A DNA stretch of 56,739 nucleotides from NCBI GenBank assembly GCA_964498585.1, contig CAZCHH010000013.1, positions 1 through 56,739 on the forward strand, in the 5' to 3' direction. Below, piece after piece: positions 8,259-16,323 of the stretch (positions are counted from its first letter, which is position 1; each line of letters opens with the position of its first letter). The position numbers and the translations under genes were made by a program. This DNA is from JAAYJM01 sp964498585 (lineage in GTDB: Bacteria > Bacteroidota > Ignavibacteria > Kapaibacteriales > UBA2268). A model generated the notes under the pieces. That model saw nothing but the letters and a program-made list of their open reading frames with translations, did no database searches and was not told the origin of the DNA.

Positions 8259-9575
8259 CTATTCATTCAATTTCAGTTCTCTTAGCAATGCCTGCTTTTC
8301 AATTTCCAACTGCCTTATTTTTCGTTCGATAGAATCAAGTTCTTCAGGCAGAGAATCTATTTCAATCCTAAATTTGCTGGCAGCTTCGTCAATCAAATCA
8401 ATTGCCTTGTCTGGAAGAAATCTGTCTGTAATGTATCTGTCAGAAAGTTCAGAAGCAGCAACAAGGGCAGCATCTGTAATTCTAACTCCATGGTGCAATT
8501 CGTATTTGTCTTTTATTCCGCGTAATATTGAAATAGTTGATTCGACAGATGGCTCTTCCACGAGAACTTTCTGGAAGCGTCTTTCGAGAGCAGCATCTTT
8601 TTCAATGTATTTTTGGTATTCATCTAAAGTAGTTGCACCGATACAGCGTAAATCGCCACGCGCCAAAGCAGGTTTTAGGATATTAGCAGCATCCATACTT
8701 CCGCTTGTGGCTCCTGCTCCAATTAAAGTGTGAATTTCATCAATAAACAGAATTACCTCCCCGTTAGAGTCAGTTACTTCCTTTATGACTGCTTTGAGCC
8801 GTTCTTCAAATTGACCGCGAAAACTTGTTCCTGCAACCAAAGCACCTAAATCTAAAGTAATAACCTGTTTTGTTTTGAGAGATTCAGGAATATCGCCGCT
8901 TACAATACGATGTGCAATTCCTTCAACTATTGCAGTTTTACCAACACCGGGCTCGCCGATTAATACAGGATTATTCTTAGTGCGGCGGGAAAGAACCTGC
9001 AACACTCTGCGAATTTCATCTTCACGTCCGATTACCGGGTCAAGCTTCCCGAGACGTGCTTCTTCGTTTAACTGTCTTCCGTAACGTTTCAAGGCATTGT
9101 ATTTGTCTTCAGGATTTTTATCATCGACACGCCTTGTGCCTCTTATTCCCGTTAGTGCTTTGTATATTCCATCTTTGTTAATACCTTGTTCTTTAAGCAA
9201 ATTAGAAACATTACTTTTCGTTTCAACGAAGGCAATTAAAAGGTGTTCTGTGCTGATATATTCATCTTTTAGCTGCTTGGTTTCTTTTAAGGCAACATCG
9301 AAAAGTTCCATCAAACTTGGTGAAATATACTGTCCTGTTGCGCCCGAGCCAGCTACTTTTGGGTATCCATTTATAATTGTTTCTAATTTTTGTTTTATAG
9401 AAAATACATTAGCACCAAGTTTATTTAAAATTTCCGGGACCAAGCCCTCAGAATTTTCTATTAAAGCAGAAAGGAGATGCCCCGGCTCCAATGCCTGATT
9501 GTTATTGCCTGAAGCTATTTCTTGAGCAGTTTGAACTGCCTCCTGCGATTTTAATGTAAATTTTTGAAAGTTCAT
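8259..9575 (-). CDS. clpB: Truncated ClpB: N-domain and first AAA+ domain only
   Basis: ClpB is a hexameric AAA+ disaggregase that works with DnaK. This ORF has the Clp_N repeats (about 1-145: MNFQKFTLKSQEAVQTAQ, LEPGHLLSALI, STEHLLIAF) and a complete first nucleotide-binding domain: Walker A IGEPGVGKTAIVEG, the pore loop region AGTSFRGQFEERLK, Walker B LFIDEIHTLIGAG, and DEYQKYIEKDAALERRFQ. It stops at 438 residues, in the first turns of the coiled-coil middle domain (EEKIRQLEIEKQAL-type sequence, here SIERKIRQLEIEKQALL). Full ClpB is about 860 residues, so the M-domain, second AAA+ domain and C-terminal domain are missing. They are not elsewhere in the window; downstream there is only a repeat cluster. 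ATG start. It may be a remnant, a split gene or an assembly join; it could still fold as an N-D1 fragment but not act as a normal disaggregase. Confidence 0.9.
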   Translation of the reverse strand: MNFQKFTLKSQEAVQTAQEIASGNNNQALEPGHLLSALIENSEGLVPEILNKLGANVFSIKQKLETIINGYPKVAGSGATGQYISPSLMELFDVALKETKQLKDEYISTEHLLIAFVETKSNVSNLLKEQGINKDGIYKALTGIRGTRRVDDKNPEDKYNALKRYGRQLNEEARLGKLDPVIGREDEIRRVLQVLSRRTKNNPVLIGEPGVGKTAIVEGIAHRIVSGDIPESLKTKQVITLDLGALVAGTSFRGQFEERLKAVIKEVTDSNGEVILFIDEIHTLIGAGATSGSMDAANILKPALARGDLRCIGATTLDEYQKYIEKDAALERRFQKVLVEEPSVESTISILRGIKDKYELHHGVRITDAALVAASELSDRYITDRFLPDKAIDLIDEAASKFRIEIDSLPEELDSIERKIRQLEIEKQALLRELKLNE

Positions 9576-10038
9576 TTTTTTAATTTATTTTATTTTAAAT
9601 AACTTAATTTTTTCTTTCCAATTGAGAGATGAAAGAACGATTTTTAAGATGGATTCTGGATTAAACCAAAATAACATAATATTTTCCAATATGGCTATTT
9701 ATTACTCACTTTTTCAAAACGTGCTGCTATTCTACTTATCCCGTTAGGGATTTGATATTTGTAACATACTTTTTTTAGAGTTTTTTATTTCGTAGGAATT
9801 AAATATTTAATTGGCTTTTTAAATATATAATCCCTACAGGATAAGCGCAGTAGCGGATTTCTCTTGTTACAAATATATAATCCCTATCGGGATATTCATC
9901 TGTCAGAACAACTGGCTTTAACTTTGCGAAAGTTTCTTAACTTTGCAAAAGTTTTGTGGTAGCAATGAGTTGTGAGATTCCTCACTTCGTTTCGGAATGA
10001 CACTGAAAAATTAATCATTAATCATTAATCACTAATCA
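9576..10038. repeat. Intergenic repeats, ATCCC...GGGAT type
   Basis: There is no gene here. Three copies of an ATCCC-N4-GGGAT core occur at about 9737-9752, 9829-9843 and 9879-9894; the first and second lie in opposite orientation inside a longer diverged inverted repeat (flanks resemble CTGCTATTCTACTTAT and its complement, with TTGTAAC on the outer side). A half copy of the 80-bp element follows (about 9957-10002, GTGGTAGCAATGAG to CGGAATGAC). Confidence 0.75.
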
Positions 10039-10048
10039 CTAATCATTA
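10011..10048. repeat. Heptamer tandem repeat TTAATCA/CTAATCA
   Basis: About 5.4 copies of a 7-bp unit: three TTAATCA, then two CTAATCA and a partial copy. The array overlaps the last codons and TAG stop of the acyl-CoA ligase gene, so the C-terminal residue sequence FND depends on repeat copy number and phase. Confidence 0.85.
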
Positions 10049-11847
10049 AAATTATACATTTCCTCTATTAAATAAGAGTACTTTCTTTCAACTATATGTC
10101 GTTTTACACTTAATTTTGGTGTAAGCTCACCGTTTTCTATGCTGAAAGGAGCGGAAAGCAAAGAGAATTTGCGAACTTTTTCGTATTTAGCCAAATCTTT
10201 TTGCAATCGGTCTATATCGTTTTTTATTAGCTTAATTACTTTATCATTTGTAATTAAATCATTCGGTGAATGATACTGAATATTGAAATTATCAGCGACT
10301 TTTTTAAGTTGCTCGAAATCAGGAGTAATAAGGGCAGTGCAATACTCACGACTATCGCCTATTAAAATGCACTGTTCTATATAAGGACTTTGACTAAGCA
10401 AATTCTCAATATGCTGAGGAGCGATATTTTTCCCGCCACTGCTAACGAAAATGTATTTTTTCCTATCAGTAATTTTTAAATTACCTTTTTCAGTTATGAA
10501 ACCGACATCTCCGGTGTAGAGCCAGCCCTCTTCGTCAATGGCATTGCGTGTTGCCTGAACGTCTCCCCAGTATCCTTTCATAATACTTGGACCTCTTGCT
10601 AAAATCTCTCCATCTTCTGCAATTTTCAATTCAACGCTTGGAAGTGGCTTCCCGACAGTGCCAATTTCCTCCTCACCAACGCAATTTATGCTTACAATTG
10701 GCGACGCTTCTGTTAAGCCATAGCCCTCATTTACAGGAAAGCCAAGTGCAAAGAAAAATTCACAAACCTCCTGAGATAGCGGAGCGCCACCGGAAACAAA
10801 CCTAACGTGATTAATTCCTATTTTCTCGCGTAACTTTGAAAAAACTAATTTATCAGCTAATTTATATTGAGTAGAAAGAGAAATAGAACTTTTACCATCA
10901 AATTTCATTTTTACAAATTTATGTCCAATATCTGCTGCCCAATAAAAAACCTTTTTCTTCATCGGGCTTTCTTTTTCAATGTTATTATAAATCTTTTTCT
11001 TCATCATTTCAAGAAGTCGCGGCACAGTAGTAACTAAAGTCGGTTTTATTTCAGATAGATTCACTGCTATTGTCTCAACTCCTTCAGCGAGAGCAATAGT
11101 GCTTCCGGCACTTAACGCAGCGTAATATCCTGATGTCCTTTCGTAAGAATGACAAAACGGAAGATAAGATAAAAATGAATCTTTGTCATTGATATTAAAA
11201 ATTGAAACTGCATCTTTTACGTTAGTGATAATGTTTCTGTGAGTAAGCATAACACCTTTTGGATTGCCAGTAGTTCCACTTGTGTAAATCAATGTTAATA
11301 CATCATCTGGTTTTATTTTATTTACAGATTCTTCAATAATGCTTCTTCTGTCTTCACGGCTGCGAATTTCTGCTCCCAGTTCGATTATGTAATCCATAGA
11401 TTTGACAGCAACATCTTGTTCGCTAAAATCTTTGTTCATTACTATAATATGTCGCAGAGAACTTAAATTTTCTTTAAACTCAAGTGCTTTTTTTAACTGA
11501 AAATTGTTTGAAACAACAATTGCTGAAACTTGACAATCTGAGAAAATAAATTCTTCCTGTTTTGAAGTTAAAGTAGGGAAAATAGGGACATCAATAGCGC
11601 CAATCGAAGCAATAGCCAAATCTGTAATTACCCATTCGAGCCGGTTTTCCGCAACCAATCCAATCCTGTCACCAGCGCGAATACCGAGATTCAAAAGTCC
11701 CAAACTCATACATTCGACTTTTTCCCTTAACTCTAAGTGGTTTATTCCTTCATACTTTCCATCTTTTTTGAGCATAAATGCATTCTTTTTATCTTTGTAT
11801 TTATCACATACATATAAGAACATTTCAGGTATAGTTGTAAAGTTCAT
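10039..11847 (-). CDS. Long-chain acyl-CoA synthetase (AMP-forming)
   Basis: A 602-residue ANL-superfamily enzyme, predicted to activate fatty acids to acyl-CoA via an acyl-AMP. The P-loop LIYTSGTTGNPKGVMLTHRN (about 187-206) is complete. Later motifs are NEGYGLTEASP (A5), GEILARGPSIMKGYW, YTGDVGFI with the conserved Asp, and ITDRKKYIFVSSGGKNIAPQ around the hinge. The overall arrangement fits the FadD15/ACSL-like bacterial group of about 600 residues. It is transcribed divergently from nuoD, about 120 bases apart. There is no fatty-acid oxidation operon nearby, so it may serve membrane lipid recycling. The chain-length preference cannot be read from the sequence. Confidence 0.93.
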   Translation of the reverse strand: MNFTTIPEMFLYVCDKYKDKKNAFMLKKDGKYEGINHLELREKVECMSLGLLNLGIRAGDRIGLVAENRLEWVITDLAIASIGAIDVPIFPTLTSKQEEFIFSDCQVSAIVVSNNFQLKKALEFKENLSSLRHIIVMNKDFSEQDVAVKSMDYIIELGAEIRSREDRRSIIEESVNKIKPDDVLTLIYTSGTTGNPKGVMLTHRNIITNVKDAVSIFNINDKDSFLSYLPFCHSYERTSGYYAALSAGSTIALAEGVETIAVNLSEIKPTLVTTVPRLLEMMKKKIYNNIEKESPMKKKVFYWAADIGHKFVKMKFDGKSSISLSTQYKLADKLVFSKLREKIGINHVRFVSGGAPLSQEVCEFFFALGFPVNEGYGLTEASPIVSINCVGEEEIGTVGKPLPSVELKIAEDGEILARGPSIMKGYWGDVQATRNAIDEEGWLYTGDVGFITEKGNLKITDRKKYIFVSSGGKNIAPQHIENLLSQSPYIEQCILIGDSREYCTALITPDFEQLKKVADNFNIQYHSPNDLITNDKVIKLIKNDIDRLQKDLAKYEKVRKFSLLSAPFSIENGELTPKLSVKRHIVERKYSYLIEEMYNFND

Positions 11848-11967
11848 ATTATTCCAAACAAAATCAATTTAAACAGAATAAAAAATTTATCAAATAAAAC
11901 ACTTAAAATATAATTTTTTTTTTTAAATTACAAGTAAAAATGAAATTATTTTCAAAGGAGATAATTG

Positions 11968-13248
11968 ATGCAAAAATCATTTAAGCAAAGAAGCGATGTA
12001 GAAAATTTCTTAAAAATCCGTCATAGCAAAATAATTAAAGAAATCACAGATAAAGATACTTCCTTGCTAATTGATGACCCATTGGAAAATGATATGATTT
12101 TGAATATGGGACCTCAGCACCCTGCAACTCACGGCGTGTTAAGGGTAGTATTGCGGCTTGATGGCGAAACTATAATCAAATGCGTTCCGGAACTTGGCTA
12201 CCTTCACAGAGGATATGAAAAATTAGCTGAAAACGTAACTTATCACGAATTTATACCGCATACAGATAGATTGGATTACCTTGCTCCAATGTCAAACAAC
12301 GTTGGAATTGCACTTGCTATTGAAAATTCACTCGGAATTGAAGCACCCGCAAGGGCTCAGTGGATTAGAACACTTGTTTCAGAGCTTGCCCGGATTTCTT
12401 CTCATCTTATGGCAATGGGTTCTACCTGTATGGACGTCGGCGCACTTACAATGCTACTTTGGACTTTCACTGAGCGCGAAAAACTTTATGATATTTTTGA
12501 ACTGATTTGCGGAGCTCGTTTCACTACAAGCTATACCCGCATTGGTGGAGTGGCTCAGGATATTGACGACAATACATTAAATAAAATTAAGGAATGGGCT
12601 GAGCAGTTTCCCAAAGAATTAAAATATTTCGAGGGATTGGTGCATAAAAACAGGATTTTCGTTGATAGAATTGCCGGCGTTGGTATAATGCCACCAGATA
12701 AGGCAATTCAACTCGGTCTGACTGGTCCCACTCTGCGCGGTTCTGGTATCCCACGCGATTTAAGACGCGATACTCCTTATTTGGTTTACTATAAATTGGA
12801 TTTTGATGTTATTACCTTCAATGATTGCGACGTCTGGTCTCGCTATATGGTCAGAATTCAGGAGATGAAAGAAAGTTTGAAAATGGTTTTTCAAATATTA
12901 GAGCAAATGCCGAAAGGTGCAGTTCATTTGAAAAGCCCAAAAACTGTTCTTCCACGCAAAAAAGAAGTCTATACCAAAATGGAAGAACTTATAAATGATT
13001 TTATGTTAATCAATTTTGGAGCAATGCCGGTTAAGGGCGAGTGCTATACAGCAATAGAAGGTCCTAAGGGCGAACTCGGATTCTTTATCGTTTCTGATGG
13101 AACGGGCTATCCCTGGAAATTAAAAATCCGTTCATCATCAGCGGCAAATCTTCAGGGAATTCAATTTATGGCAGAAGGTTCAATGGTTGCGGATATGGTT
13201 GCGATTATTGGCTCAATTGACCCGATTATGGGCGAAGCAGACAAGTAG
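11968..13248 (+). CDS. nuoD: NADH-quinone oxidoreductase subunit D, isolated copy
   Basis: This is the 49-kDa-type subunit of respiratory complex I, lying at the quinone site of the peripheral arm. Visible landmarks are NMGPQHPATHGVLR (His residues of the quinone pocket), LGYLHRGYEKLAE, YTRIGGVAQD, LTGPTLRGSGIPRDLR, EGPKGELGFF and the C-terminal IGSIDPIMGEADK (family: D-x-V-x-G-E-V-D-R). The 426-residue length is normal. The start is the ATG at 11968, with an AAAGGAG Shine-Dalgarno ending 7 bases upstream, not the TTG one codon earlier. No nuoA, B, C or H-N gene lies beside it: the neighbours are an acyl-CoA ligase and a repeat tract. Complex I genes normally form one operon, so the gene has moved or is an additional copy. 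Confidence 0.95.
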   Translation: MQKSFKQRSDVENFLKIRHSKIIKEITDKDTSLLIDDPLENDMILNMGPQHPATHGVLRVVLRLDGETIIKCVPELGYLHRGYEKLAENVTYHEFIPHTDRLDYLAPMSNNVGIALAIENSLGIEAPARAQWIRTLVSELARISSHLMAMGSTCMDVGALTMLLWTFTEREKLYDIFELICGARFTTSYTRIGGVAQDIDDNTLNKIKEWAEQFPKELKYFEGLVHKNRIFVDRIAGVGIMPPDKAIQLGLTGPTLRGSGIPRDLRRDTPYLVYYKLDFDVITFNDCDVWSRYMVRIQEMKESLKMVFQILEQMPKGAVHLKSPKTVLPRKKEVYTKMEELINDFMLINFGAMPVKGECYTAIEGPKGELGFFIVSDGTGYPWKLKIRSSSAANLQGIQFMAEGSMVADMVAIIGSIDPIMGEADK

Positions 13249-13670
13249 CTGTTTGTTTGTTGAATTGTTTATTTGTTGAATTGTTTGTATTTTTGCTAAG
13301 TTCAGAACTCCAGCCACCATAACGAAAATAAAGGGGTTAGGAGATTTGTCTCGTAAAGAATACTTGCGCAATTTATTGCAAAAATATTTTATTCTGAACT
13401 CCCTGATAAAGCAAGTGCTTTATTTAAATGGGAATGACATCACTTAGCACTGTCATTCTGAGCACAGCGAAGAATCCAGAAAAAAACTTTAATCCAGAAT
13501 CCTCTGGATTCTTCACTTAGTCCAGAATGACCGACAAACGTAAAGATGTCATTGGCAAACGAAGTGAGAAATCTCACGTCATTGCTAAAATAGAACTTGA
13601 TATACCTAACTTCATATAATGTTACGTTGGTTGAATTGATTACTTTCAAACTTTTCTGCTAATTCTTTTA
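13249..13670. repeat. Intergenic repeat cluster
   Basis: No gene was found. After nuoD comes a short imperfect direct repeat (TTTGTTGAATTGTTTRT units, 13255-13288). Then come a reverse-orientation 51-bp element (13391-13438), an 80-bp element (13452-13531) in the opposite orientation to the related copy at 8009-8090, the ACGTAAAGATGTCATTGGC joining segment and a half 80-bp element (about 13550-13590). An ORF of 69 codons at 13440-13649 on minus is produced entirely by these repeats. Confidence 0.85.
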
Positions 13671-14804
13671 TTAATAATCTGAACCAAATAAAATATCCAG
13701 ATATCGAAGAAACAGAATACCTGAAGGGCAATCATCCTGTGTGTTGAAATAAAGAATGATAGTACAATCCTTTTCTTCGCTATGATACATTGTAGAGGAA
13801 AAGCCGGGTAAATCGCCGCCATGTCCATAGAAACTTCTTCCACAACGCATAATTCCTAATCCATATTTAATTTTACCAAACCATAAATCTTGGTTTCCAT
13901 AAAAATTTTCAGTCAGTCGTTTTTCCTGAAGTGATTTTGATAGAAAATCTCCTCTCACCAATGCCTCAACATATTTTTGTAATTCTCTTGGAGTTGAATA
14001 TGCTGACCCGGCGGCCCAGCCCCAAGATATATCATAATACTCTGTGGCATCCTTGTAGGTACTGTCATTTTGGATTTCGTATCCTCTGCCATGTTCGCCC
14101 GGTAAATCTACACCAGACGTCAGAAATCTGGTATTATTCAAGTCCAAAGGTTCAATTATTCGATTGTTTATTTCAGTTTCAAGGGAATTGCCTGTCAGTT
14201 TTTCAATCAATTTAGCAATAATGAATGTATTGGTATTTGAATAATGAATGTCTGTTCCGGGCTCAAAATAAAAATCATGGGAGAAGCCCAGATCAATTAA
14301 TTCCTGAGGTTGCCATACCCGTGTAGGATTTGAAACCATTGATTGCATAAAAACCGGCATATCTTCAGAATAATTGAAAATACCGCTTTTCATATCAAGG
14401 AGCATTGCTATAGTAATTTTATCTGATTGAGGATAAGAGGGAAAGTATTTAGAAAGTTTATCGCTCAGCGACACCTTTCCTTCATCTACCAATTGAAGCA
14501 ATACGGTGCATGTGATGGTTTTGGTGTTGCTGCCAATCCTGAATCTATAACTGCCATCCATTGGCAGTTTATTGTGTATATCATTATATCCAGCCGTATA
14601 TAGCCAGTCGATTCCCTTTTTTTTATCAACTACCAGTGCTACAACGCCAGGTACCCGGCTATTATTAATGATTGAATCTGTAACTGCTTTCATCTGAGCG
14701 ATAAATGTCTGGTCGGGTCCGGTGGGGGTCTCTTTCTCGCATGAGGTAAAAGAAAATACCAGAAGAAGAAATGCGAATGCAAGGATTATTTTATTTGTTC
14801 TCAT
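13671..14804 (-). CDS. Serine hydrolase lipoprotein, beta-lactamase/penicillin-binding fold
   Basis: A 377-residue protein of PF00144 (class C beta-lactamase-like, D-alanyl-D-alanine carboxypeptidase/esterase EstB group). It has a lipoprotein signal peptide: MRTNK, a hydrophobic core, then SFTSCEK with the lipobox Cys at about residue 22. Catalytic motifs are the SxxK in GSNTKTITCTVLLQL (Ser nucleophile, about residue 92), the YxN in YSNTNTF (about 195) and the HxG in YGHGGDLPGFSS (about residue 333, in place of KTG). The protein is probably tethered in the envelope. The family includes peptidases, esterases and transesterases, so the substrate is open; the HGG version argues against a true beta-lactamase. 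It is a single gene between two repeat tracts. Confidence 0.9.
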   Translation of the reverse strand: MRTNKIILAFAFLLLVFSFTSCEKETPTGPDQTFIAQMKAVTDSIINNSRVPGVVALVVDKKKGIDWLYTAGYNDIHNKLPMDGSYRFRIGSNTKTITCTVLLQLVDEGKVSLSDKLSKYFPSYPQSDKITIAMLLDMKSGIFNYSEDMPVFMQSMVSNPTRVWQPQELIDLGFSHDFYFEPGTDIHYSNTNTFIIAKLIEKLTGNSLETEINNRIIEPLDLNNTRFLTSGVDLPGEHGRGYEIQNDSTYKDATEYYDISWGWAAGSAYSTPRELQKYVEALVRGDFLSKSLQEKRLTENFYGNQDLWFGKIKYGLGIMRCGRSFYGHGGDLPGFSSTMYHSEEKDCTIILYFNTQDDCPSGILFLRYLDILFGSDY

Positions 14805-15300
14805 TTTGTATATTATTTTTTAATTAAACTATTACTCCCCAAAACTTTGTTTTTTTAGCAAAATTTTTAGAATAATTTCAGAACTTCTAACTCCTTAACG
14901 AAAATAAAGAGTTAATAGAATTGCCTCGCACCGAATAATTGCTCAATTAATCTCCATATAAATTATGGAGTTACTCTAATAATTAGAATAACTCCTAAAT
15001 TTATTTAGGAGTTATGTGTTTGCAATTTTTTGAAATTACATTATTTTTATATCAGAACTATATTAATTGCGAAATATCAAACTACGATGCATCAGGAGTT
15101 CTGAAATTGTAAAATTTCTTATCATTTTGGTCATTCTGAAGCTTGGGTGGAATCTCATAATCTGTGGTAGCAAGAAGTTGTGAGATTCTTCGCTGCGCTT
15201 CAGAATGACAGTGTAAATTTATGTCATCTCCATTTAAATAAAGCACTTACTTTATCATTGTATTCAAAACTGCAAATTTACTATCAGTTTTTCAACTAAG
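14805..15300. repeat. Intergenic repeat cluster with a GGAGTTA inverted-repeat block
   Basis: No gene was found. At 14967-15013 three GGAGTTA/TAACTCC arms form overlapping hairpins (GGAGTTACTCTAAT with ATTAGAATAACTCC, then ACTCCTAAAT with ATTTAGGAGT). An 80-bp element (15130-15209) and a 51-bp element (15223-15270) follow. The outer stretches contain CAGAACTTCT- and CAGGAGTTCTGAA-type sequence around 14879 and 15091, perhaps the ends of one larger element. Confidence 0.75.
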
Positions 15301-16320
15301 CTACCCAACCGATTTCAAGTCAGCTTTTTTGGGAATTTTTTTGATATTTTCACTTAGAAAGAAAAAGGCACCGGGAATAACCTGTATTAAATAATTAATT
15401 CCGTGAGAAACAGTTGCATAACCAAGAGCAATTTCCGGAGCAATACCATAAATACGTGTTAATGTATTCGTAATTAAAAAATGATAAACACCTACAGCGC
15501 CGGGAGTAGGAGCAATCGCTGTTCCTATTCCCGATACTACGATTAAAAGTATTGCGTCATCGAAGCCCAAATTATAATCAATTTTGAAATCAAAAGCAAA
15601 GAACATTAAATACAAAGGTATTGTATAAAACAGCCAAATTAGCATTGATTCAAAAGCCAGACGAACGTATTGCTTTGGTGTGCGGATTATATCAAAACCT
15701 TTAGTGAATTTATCGAAAATTTTATTAAGTTCATCATAAAACTTTTGTGAAAAGGGTTTTATAAAAATTCTTAATAAAAACCGAACTAAAGGAGGATACA
15801 AACTAAAAACAAGCCCGATAGCAATAACAATTGTTGGCAGAACGATTTTATTTGCATCTAATTCTGGCAAGGCATTTACTATTTGGTCCCTAAAAAAGAA
15901 AAACACGCCTGCAAAAAGCAGGACAAGAGCAATAACATCAATAATTCTTTCAACTACTATAGTTGCAAACGTGCTTGAAAATGAAATTTTTTCTCTTCGG
16001 CTAACGACATAAGGCCTTAAGAGTTCGCCACCGCGCGGAATAACGTTGTTAGCAGCATAGCCAATCATAACAGCGGAAAATAAGTTCCAGGTGGAACTGT
16101 GTTTAAGAATTGGGTTGAGCATTGTTTTCCAACGCAATGCTCTAACCCAATGCGAAAGCATAATCACGGGTATTGGTAATATAACCCATAAGTAATCTGC
16201 TGAAACAATTATTTCATAAAGCTTGCTTAATTCAACATCTTTTAGTGCTAAGTATCCTGAAACAATAATTAAAATTACTGCTAATGAATATCTAATTGTT
16301 GATTTTACGGCATCTTTCAT
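15301..16320 (-). CDS. Flippase-like integral membrane protein (UPF0104 / LPG_synthase_TM)
   Basis: The 339-residue protein has about eight membrane segments and matches PF03706, the membrane domain shared by MprF flippases and AglD/GtrA-linked proteins. Diagnostic sequence is VIMLSHWVRALRWKTML (around residue 55), NVIPRGGELLRPYVVSRRE (around 92-110) and VVERIIDVIAL, followed by the C-terminal APTPGAVGVYHFL segment. There is no cytoplasmic synthase domain, so lysyl-PG synthesis is not implied; a lipid or lipid-linked sugar flippase role is the usual guess. It starts 3 bases after the stop of the OPT transporter gene and is almost certainly co-transcribed with it. Confidence 0.88.
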   Translation of the reverse strand: MKDAVKSTIRYSLAVILIIVSGYLALKDVELSKLYEIIVSADYLWVILPIPVIMLSHWVRALRWKTMLNPILKHSSTWNLFSAVMIGYAANNVIPRGGELLRPYVVSRREKISFSSTFATIVVERIIDVIALVLLFAGVFFFFRDQIVNALPELDANKIVLPTIVIAIGLVFSLYPPLVRFLLRIFIKPFSQKFYDELNKIFDKFTKGFDIIRTPKQYVRLAFESMLIWLFYTIPLYLMFFAFDFKIDYNLGFDDAILLIVVSGIGTAIAPTPGAVGVYHFLITNTLTRIYGIAPEIALGYATVSHGINYLIQVIPGAFFFLSENIKKIPKKADLKSVG

Positions 16321-16323
16321 TCG

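Noticed and set aside
8254..8733. 159-codon plus-strand ORF antisense to clpB
   Set aside because: Ser/Ala/Arg-rich shadow of the strongly conserved ClpB frame.
13440..13649. 69-codon minus-strand ORF ending in FFWILRCAQNDSAK
   Set aside because: It is made wholly of the 80-bp repeat and its linker, a typical spurious translation of these repeats.
13671..14804. Antibiotic-resistance beta-lactamase
   Set aside because: HGG replaces the KTG motif and it is a lipoprotein of the EstB/carboxypeptidase-like group; a resistance role is not supported.
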